Source: Acidimicrobiaceae bacterium (GTDB lineage Bacteria; Actinomycetota; Acidimicrobiia; Acidimicrobiales; Palsa-688). From it: a DNA stretch of 53,176 nucleotides. Positions 33,261 to 42,200 of this stretch are shown here, piece by piece. Position 1 is the stretch's first letter. The number at the start of each line of letters is the position of its first letter. Made by a program: the position numbers and the translations under genes. The notes under the pieces were generated by a model. That model did not search any database and had not been told where the DNA came from. It saw only the letters and a list, made by a program, of their open reading frames with translations. The stretch covers positions 1 through 53,176 of the forward strand of contig PMHH01000066.1 of NCBI GenBank assembly GCA_003156595.1, read 5' to 3'.

Positions 33261-34694
33261 ATGGTGTTGGCATCAGTGAAGTTGGATCGGGTGGCTGGGG
33301 TCATGGTCGGGATGGCCGCCGGCGACGCCTTGGGGGCGGGCTACGAGTTCCGCGAGTTGGCTCCGCCCGTCCCGGAGATGATCGGGGGCGGCCTGGGTCA
33401 TTGGGAGCCAGGCGAGTGGACCGACGACACCCAGATGGCCATCTGCATCGCCAACGCGGCCGCCACTGGCACGCTCGACCCGGTGGCTGTGGCCGGTAAC
33501 TTCCTAGGTTGGTTCCAGTCGGGGCCGGCGGATGTCGGGATCCAGACCAGGGCGGTGCTGGGCGCAGCCACCAGCACGGCCGAGGTGGCGGCCGTGGCGG
33601 CCGCCTACTTCGCGGATCACCCGAACAGCGCGGCCGGTAACGGCAGCTTGATGCGCACGGCCCCGGTCGCCCTGGCCCACCTCGGCGACGATGCTGCCCT
33701 GGCCGCCAAGGCTCGGGTGGTCTCCGACCTGACTCACGGCGACCCGCTGGCGGGCGACGCCTGCGTGCTGTGGTGCGTCGCCATCGACCGGGCCATCCGC
33801 GAGGGCCGCCTCGACGGTATCCGGGATGGTCTCGGGCTGCTCCCGGCCGAGCGACGCGGCTTCTGGGAGGCCAGGATCGCTGAGGCGGAAACGGAGCCCC
33901 CGGCCAGCTTCAACCCCAATGGCTACGTGGTCCCCGCCTTGCAGGCCGCCTACGCGGCCGCCGGCCAAAGCCCGATCCCGGCTGAGCAGCCGTGCCGCCA
34001 CCTCCACGATGCGCTCTGCGCCGCGGTGCGAATCGGCAACGACACCGACACGGTGGCAGCCATCGCCGGCGGGCTGCTCGGCGCCCGGTGGGGCGCCTCG
34101 GCCGTGCCGGCCGGCTGGAAGACGCAGCTGCAAGGTTGGCCCGGCTACCAAGCCCGGGATCTGGTCCGTCTAGCCGTTCTCACTGCCGGGGGCGGCCACG
34201 ACAGCTCCGGGTGGCCGAAGGCGGCCAGCCTCACTGACTTCTACGCCCACAGCTACGGCACCCACACGGTCAACGTCGCCTTGGCCGAGGACCCCGGAGT
34301 CACCCTCGGAAACTTCGCCGGGCTGATCGCCCTCGAGCCTCCCTACCCCGACGTGGTCGTCTCCCTCTGCCGGGTCGGAGGTGAGGACGTGCCAGCCGGG
34401 ACTCTCAGCCACGAGGTATGGCTCATCGATGAGGCCGCTCCAGCCGACAACCCCAACCTCGAGTTCATACTCACCGATTTGGCCGAGCAGACCGTCGCGT
34501 GGCGGAATCAAGGTAAGACGGTGTTCGTCCACTGCGTCATGGCCGAGAGCCGCACCCCCACGGTTGCGGCTGCCTACCTGGCCCACCGGTTCGGGATCAG
34601 TGGCAAAGAAGCACTCAGCCGGGTCAAGGCCGTGCTGCCCCAAGCTCACCCCAACGCCGGCTTCGTGGCTGCATTGTCCCAGATCTGGCCCTGA
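33261..34694 (+). CDS. ADP-ribosylglycohydrolase fused to a rhodanese/dual-specificity-type phosphatase
   Basis: 477 residues, two domains. Residues 1-310: ADP-ribosyl-glycohydrolase (DraG/ARH type), with GDALGAGYEFRE, EWTDDTQMAI (metal-binding TDD), GNGSLMRTAPVAL and GNDTDTVAAIAGGLLG. All metal ligands appear present. Residues 335-477: phosphatase domain with the loop VFVHCVMAESRTPTVAAAYL (HCxxxxSR), its Asp side in WLIDEAAP. Together these could strip ADP-ribose and then process a phosphate. ATG 33261 follows AGGAG. The partner genes define the association after which ARPP families were named. Confidence 0.88.
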   Translation: MVLASVKLDRVAGVMVGMAAGDALGAGYEFRELAPPVPEMIGGGLGHWEPGEWTDDTQMAICIANAAATGTLDPVAVAGNFLGWFQSGPADVGIQTRAVLGAATSTAEVAAVAAAYFADHPNSAAGNGSLMRTAPVALAHLGDDAALAAKARVVSDLTHGDPLAGDACVLWCVAIDRAIREGRLDGIRDGLGLLPAERRGFWEARIAEAETEPPASFNPNGYVVPALQAAYAAAGQSPIPAEQPCRHLHDALCAAVRIGNDTDTVAAIAGGLLGARWGASAVPAGWKTQLQGWPGYQARDLVRLAVLTAGGGHDSSGWPKAASLTDFYAHSYGTHTVNVALAEDPGVTLGNFAGLIALEPPYPDVVVSLCRVGGEDVPAGTLSHEVWLIDEAAPADNPNLEFILTDLAEQTVAWRNQGKTVFVHCVMAESRTPTVAAAYLAHRFGISGKEALSRVKAVLPQAHPNAGFVAALSQIWP

Positions 34695-34814
34695 GGCCAA
34701 ACTACTTACAATATCTGTACAACGACCAGGACTAGTACGCGCAACCGCTGTAAAGCGTCCCGCCAGGTAATGACCCGGCCGCCTCGTACCTGAAACCAAC
34801 GCAGTGGAGATGTC

Positions 34815-35093
34815 ATGCCGCCAATCAAAGAGGAGCGACTCAACCTGCGGTTGTCTGCCCGCGACAACGCCCTCATCAAAGAGGCCGCCGAGACCCGGGG
34901 GACCTCTGTGAGTGAGTTCGTGACGCAGCCGGCGGTTCGTCGCGCCCGTCAGGAGTTGGCCGACCAGCGGCATTTCGTGATGGATGACGAAACCTGGGAC
35001 CGGTTCGTGGCTGCTCTGGACCGGCCCGCAAGGCTCAACGAACGACTGGCGTCGTTCCTTCGTCGTCCCAGTCTTCTCGACGCCGACCAGTAA
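34815..35093 (+). CDS. DUF1778 antitoxin, second copy without a functional toxin
   Basis: 92 residues, more than 90% identical to the antitoxin at 29554 (for example MPPIKEERLNLRLSARDNAL and FVTQPAVRRARQEL). The toxin behind it is cut to about 34 codons, so this is an orphan. It could still bind and neutralise the toxin at 29859, acting as an anti-addiction copy. The upstream region (34.70-34.81) is a diverged copy of that at 29.43-29.55. Confidence 0.9.
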   Translation: MPPIKEERLNLRLSARDNALIKEAAETRGTSVSEFVTQPAVRRARQELADQRHFVMDDETWDRFVAALDRPARLNERLASFLRRPSLLDADQ

Positions 35094-35125
35094 GGACCTC
35101 CGCGTGCGGACGGTCGACTCTCGCG

Positions 35126-35227
35126 GACTTTGCTCTGCCTCGGGTTAGTCGCTTCGACGAGTTCGGGCCGACCAAGGGCGAACGGGCCGCGTTCGACTGC
35201 GGCAACGAGGAACTCAACGATTGGCTC
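35126..35227 (+). pseudogene. GNAT toxin reduced to its first 34 codons
   Basis: DFALPRVSRFDEFGPTKGER, then FDCGNEELNDWL, the same as the start of the toxin at 29859. After codon TGG-CTC the sequence becomes unrelated. The GTG used as a possible start in the other copy is GCG here. No catalytic part remains. Confidence 0.8.
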
Positions 35228-35333
35228 GGGCGCGCCAGCGCCCCCCGAGCAGGTCAGTTTCGAAAGCCGCATCCTGGACCGAACTTAACCAGCCTATGGA
35301 TAAGATCAATAAGATGTAGTAACTTCTGTTGAG

Positions 35334-36500
35334 ATGGATGAGTTCACTAACCCTTTTCGCCCCGGAGCTGGCACCAGCCCTCCGGCGCTGCTCGGTCGCG
35401 ATGAGTTGATCGCCCAGTTCAGCATGACCGTTCGTCGCGCCATCACCGGTCGACCGGGCAAGAGCCTGATGCCCATCGGTCTACGCGGTGTGGGGAAGAC
35501 CGTTTTGTTGAACCGCTTCACGGAGATCGCGGACCAAGAGGGGTTCGCCGTCGGCTTCATCGAGGCCCCAGAATCCGGTGACTTCCGGGCACTGCTCGCT
35601 ACCCGACTGCGCAAGATACTGCTGGCCTACGACAACAAGAGGAAGACCGCGAAGGTCCTGAAGGCGCTTCGCGTGTTGAAGACTTTCTCCCTGCAGCTTC
35701 CGGATGGGTCAAAAATCTCGATTGGCGTGGATGCACTCGCCGGATCGGCTGACAGTGGAAACCTGTCGGACGATGTGACAGACCTTCTCGTCGCGACAGG
35801 CGAGGCGGCCAAAGAACGTGACAGCGGGGTCCTGCTCGCAGTCGATGAGGTCCAGTACTTGAGCGAGGCTGAGCTGGCTGCGCTCATCACTGCTATCCAT
35901 CGCACAACCCAGCGAGACCTACCCGTCGTGCTGGTGGGCGCCGGATTACCGCAGCTGCCCGGCATTGCTGGCGATGCCAAGTCTTACGCCGAGCGGTTGT
36001 TCGAGTTCCCGCTCATCGGTTCGCTGGGAGGCGACGACGCTCGAGCGGCCATCCGAGTGCCGGCCGCGGAGAAGGGTGTCGACTTCGCCGACGAGGCCAT
36101 AGAGGCGATCATCGAACGGGCCCACGGCTATCCGTACTTTCTTCAGGAGTGGGGATATCACGTTTGGAACGCGGCGAACGAGAGTCCCGTCGTGCGGGAA
36201 GTGGTCGACCACGTGACGCCCCGAGTGGTCAGCCACCTCGACGAGAACTTCTTTCTGGTGCGGTTCGACCGTCTTACACCAGCAGAGAAGAAGTACCTGC
36301 GGGCGATGGCAGAGCTGGGGCCAGGACCGCATCGTTCGGGCGATATAGCGGGGCAGCTCGGTGTCAAGGTGGAGTCGGTGGCCCCGCGACGTAGTGGGCT
36401 GATCTCCAAGGGCATGGTCTATAGCCCTGCCCACGGTGACACCGCGTTCACCGTTCCCCTTTTCGACCAATTCCTCCGGCGCCTCATGCCGGAACCATGA
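35334..36500 (+). CDS. AAA-type ATPase (Orc1/Cdc6-like, archaeal ATPase family)
   Basis: 388 residues. Walker A GLRGVGKTVLLNR near residue 50, Walker B GVLLAVDEVQYL near residue 170, sensor-1 region LPVVLVGAGLPQLPG and a C-terminal winged-helix (HRSGDIAGQLGVKVESVAPR). Such ATPases are common in mobile and defence regions, with unknown clients. It starts well after the toxin remnant and is followed by a good terminator, so it is a single-gene unit. The start ATG at 35334 has no strong ribosome site. Confidence 0.87.
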   Translation: MDEFTNPFRPGAGTSPPALLGRDELIAQFSMTVRRAITGRPGKSLMPIGLRGVGKTVLLNRFTEIADQEGFAVGFIEAPESGDFRALLATRLRKILLAYDNKRKTAKVLKALRVLKTFSLQLPDGSKISIGVDALAGSADSGNLSDDVTDLLVATGEAAKERDSGVLLAVDEVQYLSEAELAALITAIHRTTQRDLPVVLVGAGLPQLPGIAGDAKSYAERLFEFPLIGSLGGDDARAAIRVPAAEKGVDFADEAIEAIIERAHGYPYFLQEWGYHVWNAANESPVVREVVDHVTPRVVSHLDENFFLVRFDRLTPAEKKYLRAMAELGPGPHRSGDIAGQLGVKVESVAPRRSGLISKGMVYSPAHGDTAFTVPLFDQFLRRLMPEP

Positions 36501-36503
36501 CAG

Positions 36504-36535
36504 TCCGCCGTTCGACGCGCTAGTGCGACGGCGGA
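36504..36535 (+). terminator. Terminator hairpin after the AAA ATPase
   Basis: TCCGCCGT (36504-36511) and ACGGCGGA (36528-36535) pair perfectly, and the stem can extend with a bulge. A short T-containing stretch (TCTTGTC) follows. It lies 3 bp after the stop codon. Confidence 0.55.
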
Positions 36536-36629
36536 TCTTGTCGGTTGCCCTCCCAACGGGCCACCGCACGGCGCCTGGCGGGAGGTGTAAAAGATGTGAG
36601 GAGCCTGCCACGATGGTGACCGGAGAGCT

Positions 36630-38522
36630 ATGAGCGCGATAGAGCACGCCATTGTCGAGCGGCTCGGGCGGGTACCGCTCGACGACGCGGCGGCCGATCA
36701 CCTCCTCGCGGCCGTAACCGACGGTGGCGGGTTGCGACCCTCCGGGAGCGGTGAGGACCTGCCGTCCGCTGGTGCCTATCTGAAATCCGTCACGGTCGCC
36801 GGTTTTCGCGGTATCGGCCCGGCCAGCAGGATCGACATCAAGCCCGGCCCCGGCCTGACCGTCGTGTGCGGACGCAACGGGTCGGGCAAGTCCAGCTTCG
36901 CCGAAGCACTCGAGGTTCTCCTGACCGGAGACGTCCGTCGGTTGCGAACCCGCTCGCAGGTGTGGCGGAGCAGTTGGCGCTGCCTGCACGGCGATGGCCC
37001 CAGCGAGGTGTCCGCCGAACTGGTCATGGAGGGGATCAAGGGAACCGCCATCGTCACCTGCCGATGGGACGAGGACGCCCGGAAGATCGAGGACGGCCAG
37101 GTGCGCATCAAGATCCCCGGTGAGCCGGACTCGAGGATCGACCGCCTCGGGTGGGGTAAGGCCATGGATCTCTACCGGCCCTTCCTCTCCCACGCCGAGC
37201 TCGAGGTGGTGCTCGACAAACCCTCCGAGCTCTACGACCAGCTCAGCGCCATCCTGGGCTTGGGCGAGCTCGCAGACATCGCGGCACGCCTCGCCGTCGC
37301 CCGCAAAGCTAGTGACGCCACCGCCAACACACCGAAGACCCTCCTCGCTGGACTGGTACCGGAGCTCGAACGGTGCCCAGACCCGCGAGCGGCCGAAGCG
37401 GTCAAGCTCATGACCGGTAAAAATGTCGACCTCGACGCCATCGAATCCCTCGCCACCGGTTCGGCCGAGGCGCCCGACAGCACGCTCGTCACCCTCGGTC
37501 GGCTCCGATCGCTCAACGTGCCGCTCCACGAGGAGGTGGTCGAAGTCCAAGGCCAGCTGCTCGACGCCGCCGATCGGCTGGAAGCAGCTGGGACCTCATC
37601 GGTACGCCTGGCCCAGAGCACCGCAGACCTCCTGGCCGCCGCAGTCGACCACTACGGGGTCCACGGCCCAGGTGACTGCCCGGTGTGCGGGCGCGCCGGG
37701 GCGCTCACCAACACCTGGCTCGACGAAACCCGGACTCGCATCGACGACCTGCGGGCCCAGGCGTCGGAGATGGACAGAGCCCAGGCGGCCGGCCACCGCG
37801 CCACCCAAAGAGCCCAGGAGGTGGTCACCCGGCCACCCGACGTCCTCCGCGAGGCCGCCACCGTCGGTCTCGACGCCGCTCGGGCCGAAGAGGCGTGGGC
37901 GAGATGGGCCGCGATCGAACCCGCTGCCGACCGGGTCGCGTCCCTGCGGGCGGCGGCCGCACATCTCGGCACCAATCATCCAGACCTGGCGGCGGCCGTT
38001 GATGACCTGGTCGCCGCCGCGAGCGCGGAGTACGTCCGCCGGCAGGACCTCTGGTCCCCTCTGGCTGTCCGGATCGGGGCGTGGTGCATCGCCGAGCAGG
38101 AGGCCATGACTGCCCGACTTCGATCCAAAGCGATCAAGAAGGCCGAAGGGTGGCTCAAAGCCGCCGCCCACGATCTTCGCAATGAGCGGCTCCAGCCATA
38201 TGTTCAAGGCGCCGCGCACATCTGGTCTCAGCTCCGCCAGGAGAGCAACGTGGACCTGGTAAAGATCAGCCTCGAAGGAGTGGCGACGAGCCGATCGGTC
38301 GACTTCGACGTAACCGTCGACGGCCAGCAGGCCGCGGGCCTCGGGGTGATGAGCCAAGGAGAGGTCAACGCCCTCGCCCTGTCGGTCTTCCTTCCCAGAG
38401 CGACAGCCGACGACAGTCCGTGCGGTTCGTCGTCATCGACGACCCGGTGCAGGCCATGGACCCGAGCAAGGTCGAAGGGATGGCCTGGGTCCTCGCTGAG
38501 GTGGCCGAGACCCGCCAGGTGA
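36630..38522 (+). pseudogene. SMC/RecF-like ATPase, N-terminal part (frame broken near 38418)
   Basis: Reads as a P-loop ATPase of the SMC/RecF kind. VTVAGFRGIGPASRIDIKPG, then Walker A VCGRNGSGKSSF near residue 95, coiled-coil-prone Ala/Arg/Glu-rich middle, a CPVCG half-hook near residue 350 and the ABC-like signature MSQGEVNALALSVFLPRA near residue 585. Right after this the reading frame shifts, and Walker B continues one frame over (38420). The codons after 38418 in this frame are antisense-like filler. A deletion of one G in AGTCCGGTG would explain it. Confidence 0.8.
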
Positions 38523-39049
38523 TCGTCTTCACCCACGACGACCGCCTACCCGCCGCCATGCGCTACCTCGACCTCCCCGGTCGGGTCATCCAGGTCACCC
38601 GGCAGACCGAATCGGTCATCGACATCCAGTCGGCCGGCGACCCCAGCGCCCAGTACCTCGGCGACGCCGGCAAGCTGGCGGTCAACACATCTGTCCCAAA
38701 GGTGGTGGCGGCTCGGGTCATACCGGGCCTGTGCCGGAGCGGCATCGAAAGCGCCTGTCACGACATCGTCAGATCCCGCCGCCTTTCCCGCGGCGACAGC
38801 CACCAGTCAGTGGAGGCTGCCATCGAGGAAGTGACCACGGTCGTCACCTGTCTGGCCCTCGCCATCTTCGACGACTCGACCAAGGGCGGCGACGTCTACG
38901 GTTGGCTCAACAGCCAGATCGGCGCCTGGGCCACCAACGCCGTCAAGACCTGCAACACAGGAGCCCACGCCGACGCGGGCGTCGACATGGGTGAGCTGGT
39001 GGGAGCGGTCCGCAAGATCGTCGAGAAGGTTCGGGAGAAGCTCCCGTGA
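38420..39049 (+). pseudogene. SMC/RecF-like ATPase, C-terminal part with Walker B
   Basis: Continues the protein above: RFVVIDDPVQAMDPSKVEGM is Walker B plus D-loop, and RQVIVFTHDDRLP the H-loop region. The remaining 150 residues are helical and not recognised (ending VRKIVEKVREKLP). A GTG at 38420 could start a separate chain, so two-piece expression is possible, but the break falls inside a conserved strand. Its stop overlaps the next gene as GTGA. Confidence 0.8.
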
Positions 39050-39411
39050 GTGACGGTCCCACCCCGGCGCAGCTCCTGGCCGCGGCCAAGGTCACCCTTT
39101 CGAACTCTTCACCCTGGGGCGGCTCCTGGCAGCGGGCCGTGGCCTTCCTGGCCCGCCAAGCCCTCGAGGACGCCATCGGCGAAGTGTGGACCGGCGCGGC
39201 GGCGGGGATGGCGGCCTGTCCGCTGGCGGCCCAGCTGACCTGCCTGCCGTACTACCTCGAAGACCAGGCCTTGGCCTTCCGAGCCCGCCACTGCTGGTAC
39301 GCCCTCTCGTCCGCCTGCCACGCCCACCCATACGAGCTAGCTCCGACCCTGGCCGAGCTGGCGGGATGGCTTGCCGACGTCGAGGCCCTGGTCAGCCCGA
39401 CGCTTTCCTGA
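39046..39411 (+). CDS. Small helical protein coupled to the SMC-like ATPase
   Basis: 121 residues, all-helical by inspection (SWQRAVAFLARQALEDAIGE, then FRARHCWYALSSACHAHPYE). The size, helix pattern and R/H residues near residues 85-100 (RHCWYALSSACHAH) are compatible with a HEPN-like four-helix fold, though I cannot confirm it. The start overlaps the ATPase stop by 4 bp, so the two act together. This is the usual shape of an ATPase-effector defence pair. Confidence 0.65.
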   Translation: MSDGPTPAQLLAAAKVTLSNSSPWGGSWQRAVAFLARQALEDAIGEVWTGAAAGMAACPLAAQLTCLPYYLEDQALAFRARHCWYALSSACHAHPYELAPTLAELAGWLADVEALVSPTLS

Positions 39412-39593
39412 GGGCCCTGCCGATCGGACGCGGATATTCAGTTGGGTGCTGGCGGGTCGTGTGTCACAATCGCCGGCCCGCCCCTGACACGGTTGCGGCC
39501 GTCCCAACTGAAAGGAGGCATGGCGTGACACGAATGTGACGCCAGCCCAAGAGCCGGACATCCGTCTGGCCCTGGCGTTCCAGGAGGTTCCTG

Positions 39594-40301
39594 GTGCGCA
39601 ACCACGACCAGAAGATCAAAGACATGGCCGAGTCGGTTCTGCCCTCGACCGGCCGCCAGGCCGCCCGCCAGCAGCGCCGCAGCCTTCACCACGCCGAGCG
39701 GGCCCGTACCCGCACGGCAATGCACAACTGGGTCGGCTCAACCGATCGTGAGTATCTCGACGTCCATCCGGCCTCGACCTACCGCCGTGACATAGGCGAA
39801 CTGGTGTACGACCGCCGGGCCGGTGACAAGGTCGCCCCTCTCGTCCGCTGGGCGCTGCGCAAGGTGGACACCGATCCGGCGCTGATGTCGTGCCCCTACC
39901 CTGAGCAGGTCGACGCGTTTCGGGCGCTTCTGCCCGACAACCTGATCGGCCGGCACGCCCTATCGCATATCGAGGCTGCTCTGCGCTGGCGCGAGTGGCG
40001 ACCGTCGCGGTCCTTGCGGGCCGAGCCCGAACTCGACCGGCTGCGCGCCCAGGTCCACATCATCCTGGAGGCTGGGCTCCACAAGGACCTGAATCGTCGG
40101 CTCAAGGATGCGTTCAACCGTCAGAGCGTCCCGGCCCATCCCGTGTCGCGGGCGTCGATTGCGCCGAGCCGCCTGTTGCTCGGCGCCCACGACGTCGACG
40201 ACTTCGCCGCCCACGCCCATCGGCACCAGGCAGTCCGCCGGATCATCGTTGATCTTGCTGACGGGTCGGGGAGGGCGTGGGGAGGGAACTTCGGCAGCTA
40301 G
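39594..40301 (+). CDS. Protein of unknown function, full-length parent of the 17.7 kb fragment
   Basis: 235 residues from GTG 39594, with AGGAGG (39582-39587). Basic N-terminus (GRQAARQQRRSLHHAERART), then a mostly helical middle (RAEPELDRLRAQVHIILEAG) and a His/Asp-rich end (LLGAHDVDDFAAHAHRHQAV). No family recognised. It was duplicated at 17683, where only the last 130 codons survive. The 182 bp before it hold a 9-bp inverted repeat TCAGTTGGG/CCCAACTGA and no gene. Confidence 0.75.
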   Translation: MRNHDQKIKDMAESVLPSTGRQAARQQRRSLHHAERARTRTAMHNWVGSTDREYLDVHPASTYRRDIGELVYDRRAGDKVAPLVRWALRKVDTDPALMSCPYPEQVDAFRALLPDNLIGRHALSHIEAALRWREWRPSRSLRAEPELDRLRAQVHIILEAGLHKDLNRRLKDAFNRQSVPAHPVSRASIAPSRLLLGAHDVDDFAAHAHRHQAVRRIIVDLADGSGRAWGGNFGS

Positions 40302-40305
40302 GTCC

Positions 40306-41406
40306 TCAGGGGCTGAGACGCCCCGACCGAACCCACTCAGCCAGGAGGGGGTCGACGACGTGCCAGCGATCCTCGACTCGGGTGATTATTCCGCGTCCCT
40401 CAAGGCCGGCCAGGGCGCGTGTAACGGCGGAGCCTTGGGCACGACCTCCTATGCGCTGGTACGGGGGTTCGCCTCTCGCTACCGCCACGAGGCTCTTTCG
40501 TTCGGCCGTGTTGAGTTCGACCCAGGAAGTTTTCAGGTCGTCGTCGACGCCGCTCATCAGAGCGCCCCGAGCCGTCTCCCACTGGTCTATATCTGCGGTG
40601 CGCTCGGTGGCGGCCCACAGAGCGTGGGCGGCGGCCATCGCCCGCTGGGGGTGCCCTTCGACGAGTTCGAGTACGGCGTCGAGGGCCGGCGGCGCGATCT
40701 CCTTGCCGGTTTGCTCGAAGCGACTCGCGATATAGCCGGCGAGCGGCTCGGGGTCGAGTGGGTTGAGCGACACCCTCTCGGTTTGTCCGTAGAACGCTCG
40801 CTTGCGGTCGGCGAAGAGCATCTCCATCATCCGAAGATGGGAGCCCGCGAACACATAGCTGGCGGCGTCGCCGTGATGCTGGATTTCACTGCGAACAACC
40901 GCGTCCGCTTGCCCTTCGACGTTGTCGAGCTCCTGAAACTCGTCGAAGACCACGTGGACTCTCTGCCCCGTCTTGTCAAACACCCTGGCCGGAAGGGCCA
41001 GGCGGGTCAGCAGCGCCTCGCGTTGGCGGCCGGCGACTTCGAGCGACGCCGATGCCGGAATCGGTCCACCCCCGACCGTCAGCGTGGGGCGTAACGACCG
41101 GCGCAGCCCGGTAAACCAGCGGGCGACCGGCCCTTTCAGCGCCTCTGTGTACGCCCGCTCGATGCGGGCGGCGAAGTCCTCGAGGGTGATGATCCCGAGC
41201 AGGTCGACGTAGATCGTGACCCATCCGGACTGCTCGAGGTCACTCTGGGCGCGCTTGAGCAGCGATGTCTTCCCATATCGTCGGGGGGCGACCAGGCGAG
41301 CGTTGTTTCCCTCCCGGGCCAGCGCCGCGAGTTGGGATGATTCCGTTTCCCGGTCGATCACCTCGGCCGGCGCCACCGGCTTCGTGACCTGGAAGGGGTT
41401 GTCCAT
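40306..41406 (-). CDS. AAA-type ATPase (archaeal ATPase family) with own operators
   Basis: 366 residues from ATG 41406 (MDNPFQVTKPVAPAEVIDRE). Walker A LVAPRRYGKTSLLKR near residue 40, Walker B VHVVFDEFQELDNV near residue 125, and a C-terminal winged helix (AVTRALAGLEGRGIITRVED). Different family branch from the ATPase at 35334. The region upstream carries three GTGTCA-type sites, so it is tightly regulated. Converges with the unknown gene at 39594. Confidence 0.88.
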   Translation of the reverse strand: MDNPFQVTKPVAPAEVIDRETESSQLAALAREGNNARLVAPRRYGKTSLLKRAQSDLEQSGWVTIYVDLLGIITLEDFAARIERAYTEALKGPVARWFTGLRRSLRPTLTVGGGPIPASASLEVAGRQREALLTRLALPARVFDKTGQRVHVVFDEFQELDNVEGQADAVVRSEIQHHGDAASYVFAGSHLRMMEMLFADRKRAFYGQTERVSLNPLDPEPLAGYIASRFEQTGKEIAPPALDAVLELVEGHPQRAMAAAHALWAATERTADIDQWETARGALMSGVDDDLKTSWVELNTAERKSLVAVARGEPPYQRIGGRAQGSAVTRALAGLEGRGIITRVEDRWHVVDPLLAEWVRSGRLSP

Positions 41407-41423
41407 AACACCACTATATGCGA

Positions 41424-41476
41424 GTGACACCATTCTTGTGTGTCATATGACACCGGATTAGGTGTCGCCTGACACC
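41424..41476 (-). promoter_or_regulatory. Three-site operator upstream of the AAA ATPase
   Basis: GTGACACC (41424-41431), the perfect palindrome GTGTCATATGACAC (41440-41453) and GGTGTCgcctGACACC (41461-41476). The half-site is GTGTCA; spacings are about two helical turns. All lie within 70 bp of the start codon. The rest of 41477-41636 has short frames but nothing convincing. Confidence 0.65.
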
Positions 41477-41636
41477 AAGACAAGGACGCGCTATGAAACT
41501 CCAGGCTTGTTCATCGGATTCGATGCTCAGCTGGGCGGACTTCGCCGGGTCCCAAGGGATCGGTCCGAACTCCTGACCCAGACCAGTTCCGAAAGCGACG
41601 TCGAAGCGGTGAAAGCAGAAAATCGGGCTCGGACGG

Positions 41637-42200
41637 CTATCTGAAGCCGTCGATCCAGATCTGAAGGGCACCTACCGCGAGCGCGGGCGTCGCCGAGTCG
41701 ACCTTGCCCCGCCCTAACCAGAACGGGGTGTCCCGACCAGGCAGGTTGCGATAGATCGAGCGCGCAACCGCAAGCGTGACAGTCGCATCGGTATCCCACC
41801 GACTGTTGTTGGCGATCCGGACGAGGTTCGCCCCCTCGACACGGTTACGTTCGGCCCAGGTGCGGATCAGCTCGGGGCCGGCGAGAATGTCTCTCTTGTC
41901 GTTGTTGCAGGATCGGTCGGCCATGACCAGATTCTCGATAGCGTCGACATTGCAACGAGATCTCGGGACGAAGTGGTCGGCCTCAGCTGTTCCCGTCAGT
42001 TCACCTTTGCAATAGAAGCATCGGCCTCCCTGCAGGAAGCCCAACCCTCTACGCAGGTCTAGCGGCGGCGTGACGCGGTCAGAGCCGAACAGATGGTCCT
42101 GAAGATCCTGCTCGACCACGGCGATGCTGTTAAATTGGGCGACCATCCGCGTCCAGTGGAGCTCGACGAGGGGCCGAACAAGGGGGCTCAGTTTCACCAA
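41637..42200 (-). pseudogene. HNH endonuclease, C-terminal part
   Basis: 187 codons. GGRCFYCKGELTGTAEADHF, then VPRSRCNVDAIENLVMADRS and CNNDKRDIL form a full HNH/zinc-binding nuclease centre (CxxC, DH, N, H/CN-x-x-K). The conserved lead-in LSPLVRPLVELHWTRMVAQF belongs to the same protein as the fragment at 42194-42751. Frame analysis shows one base missing near 42268 (TACGAGGTT reduced to TACGAGTT). TTG 42200 is only the first available start. Confidence 0.8.

Noticed and set aside
35946-37550. 534-codon leftward frame
   Set aside because: Antisense to two ATPase genes with intact Walker motifs.
41462-41644. Rightward frame starting in the GTGTCA operator
   Set aside because: The start lies in a palindrome, there is no ribosome site and no recognisable product.
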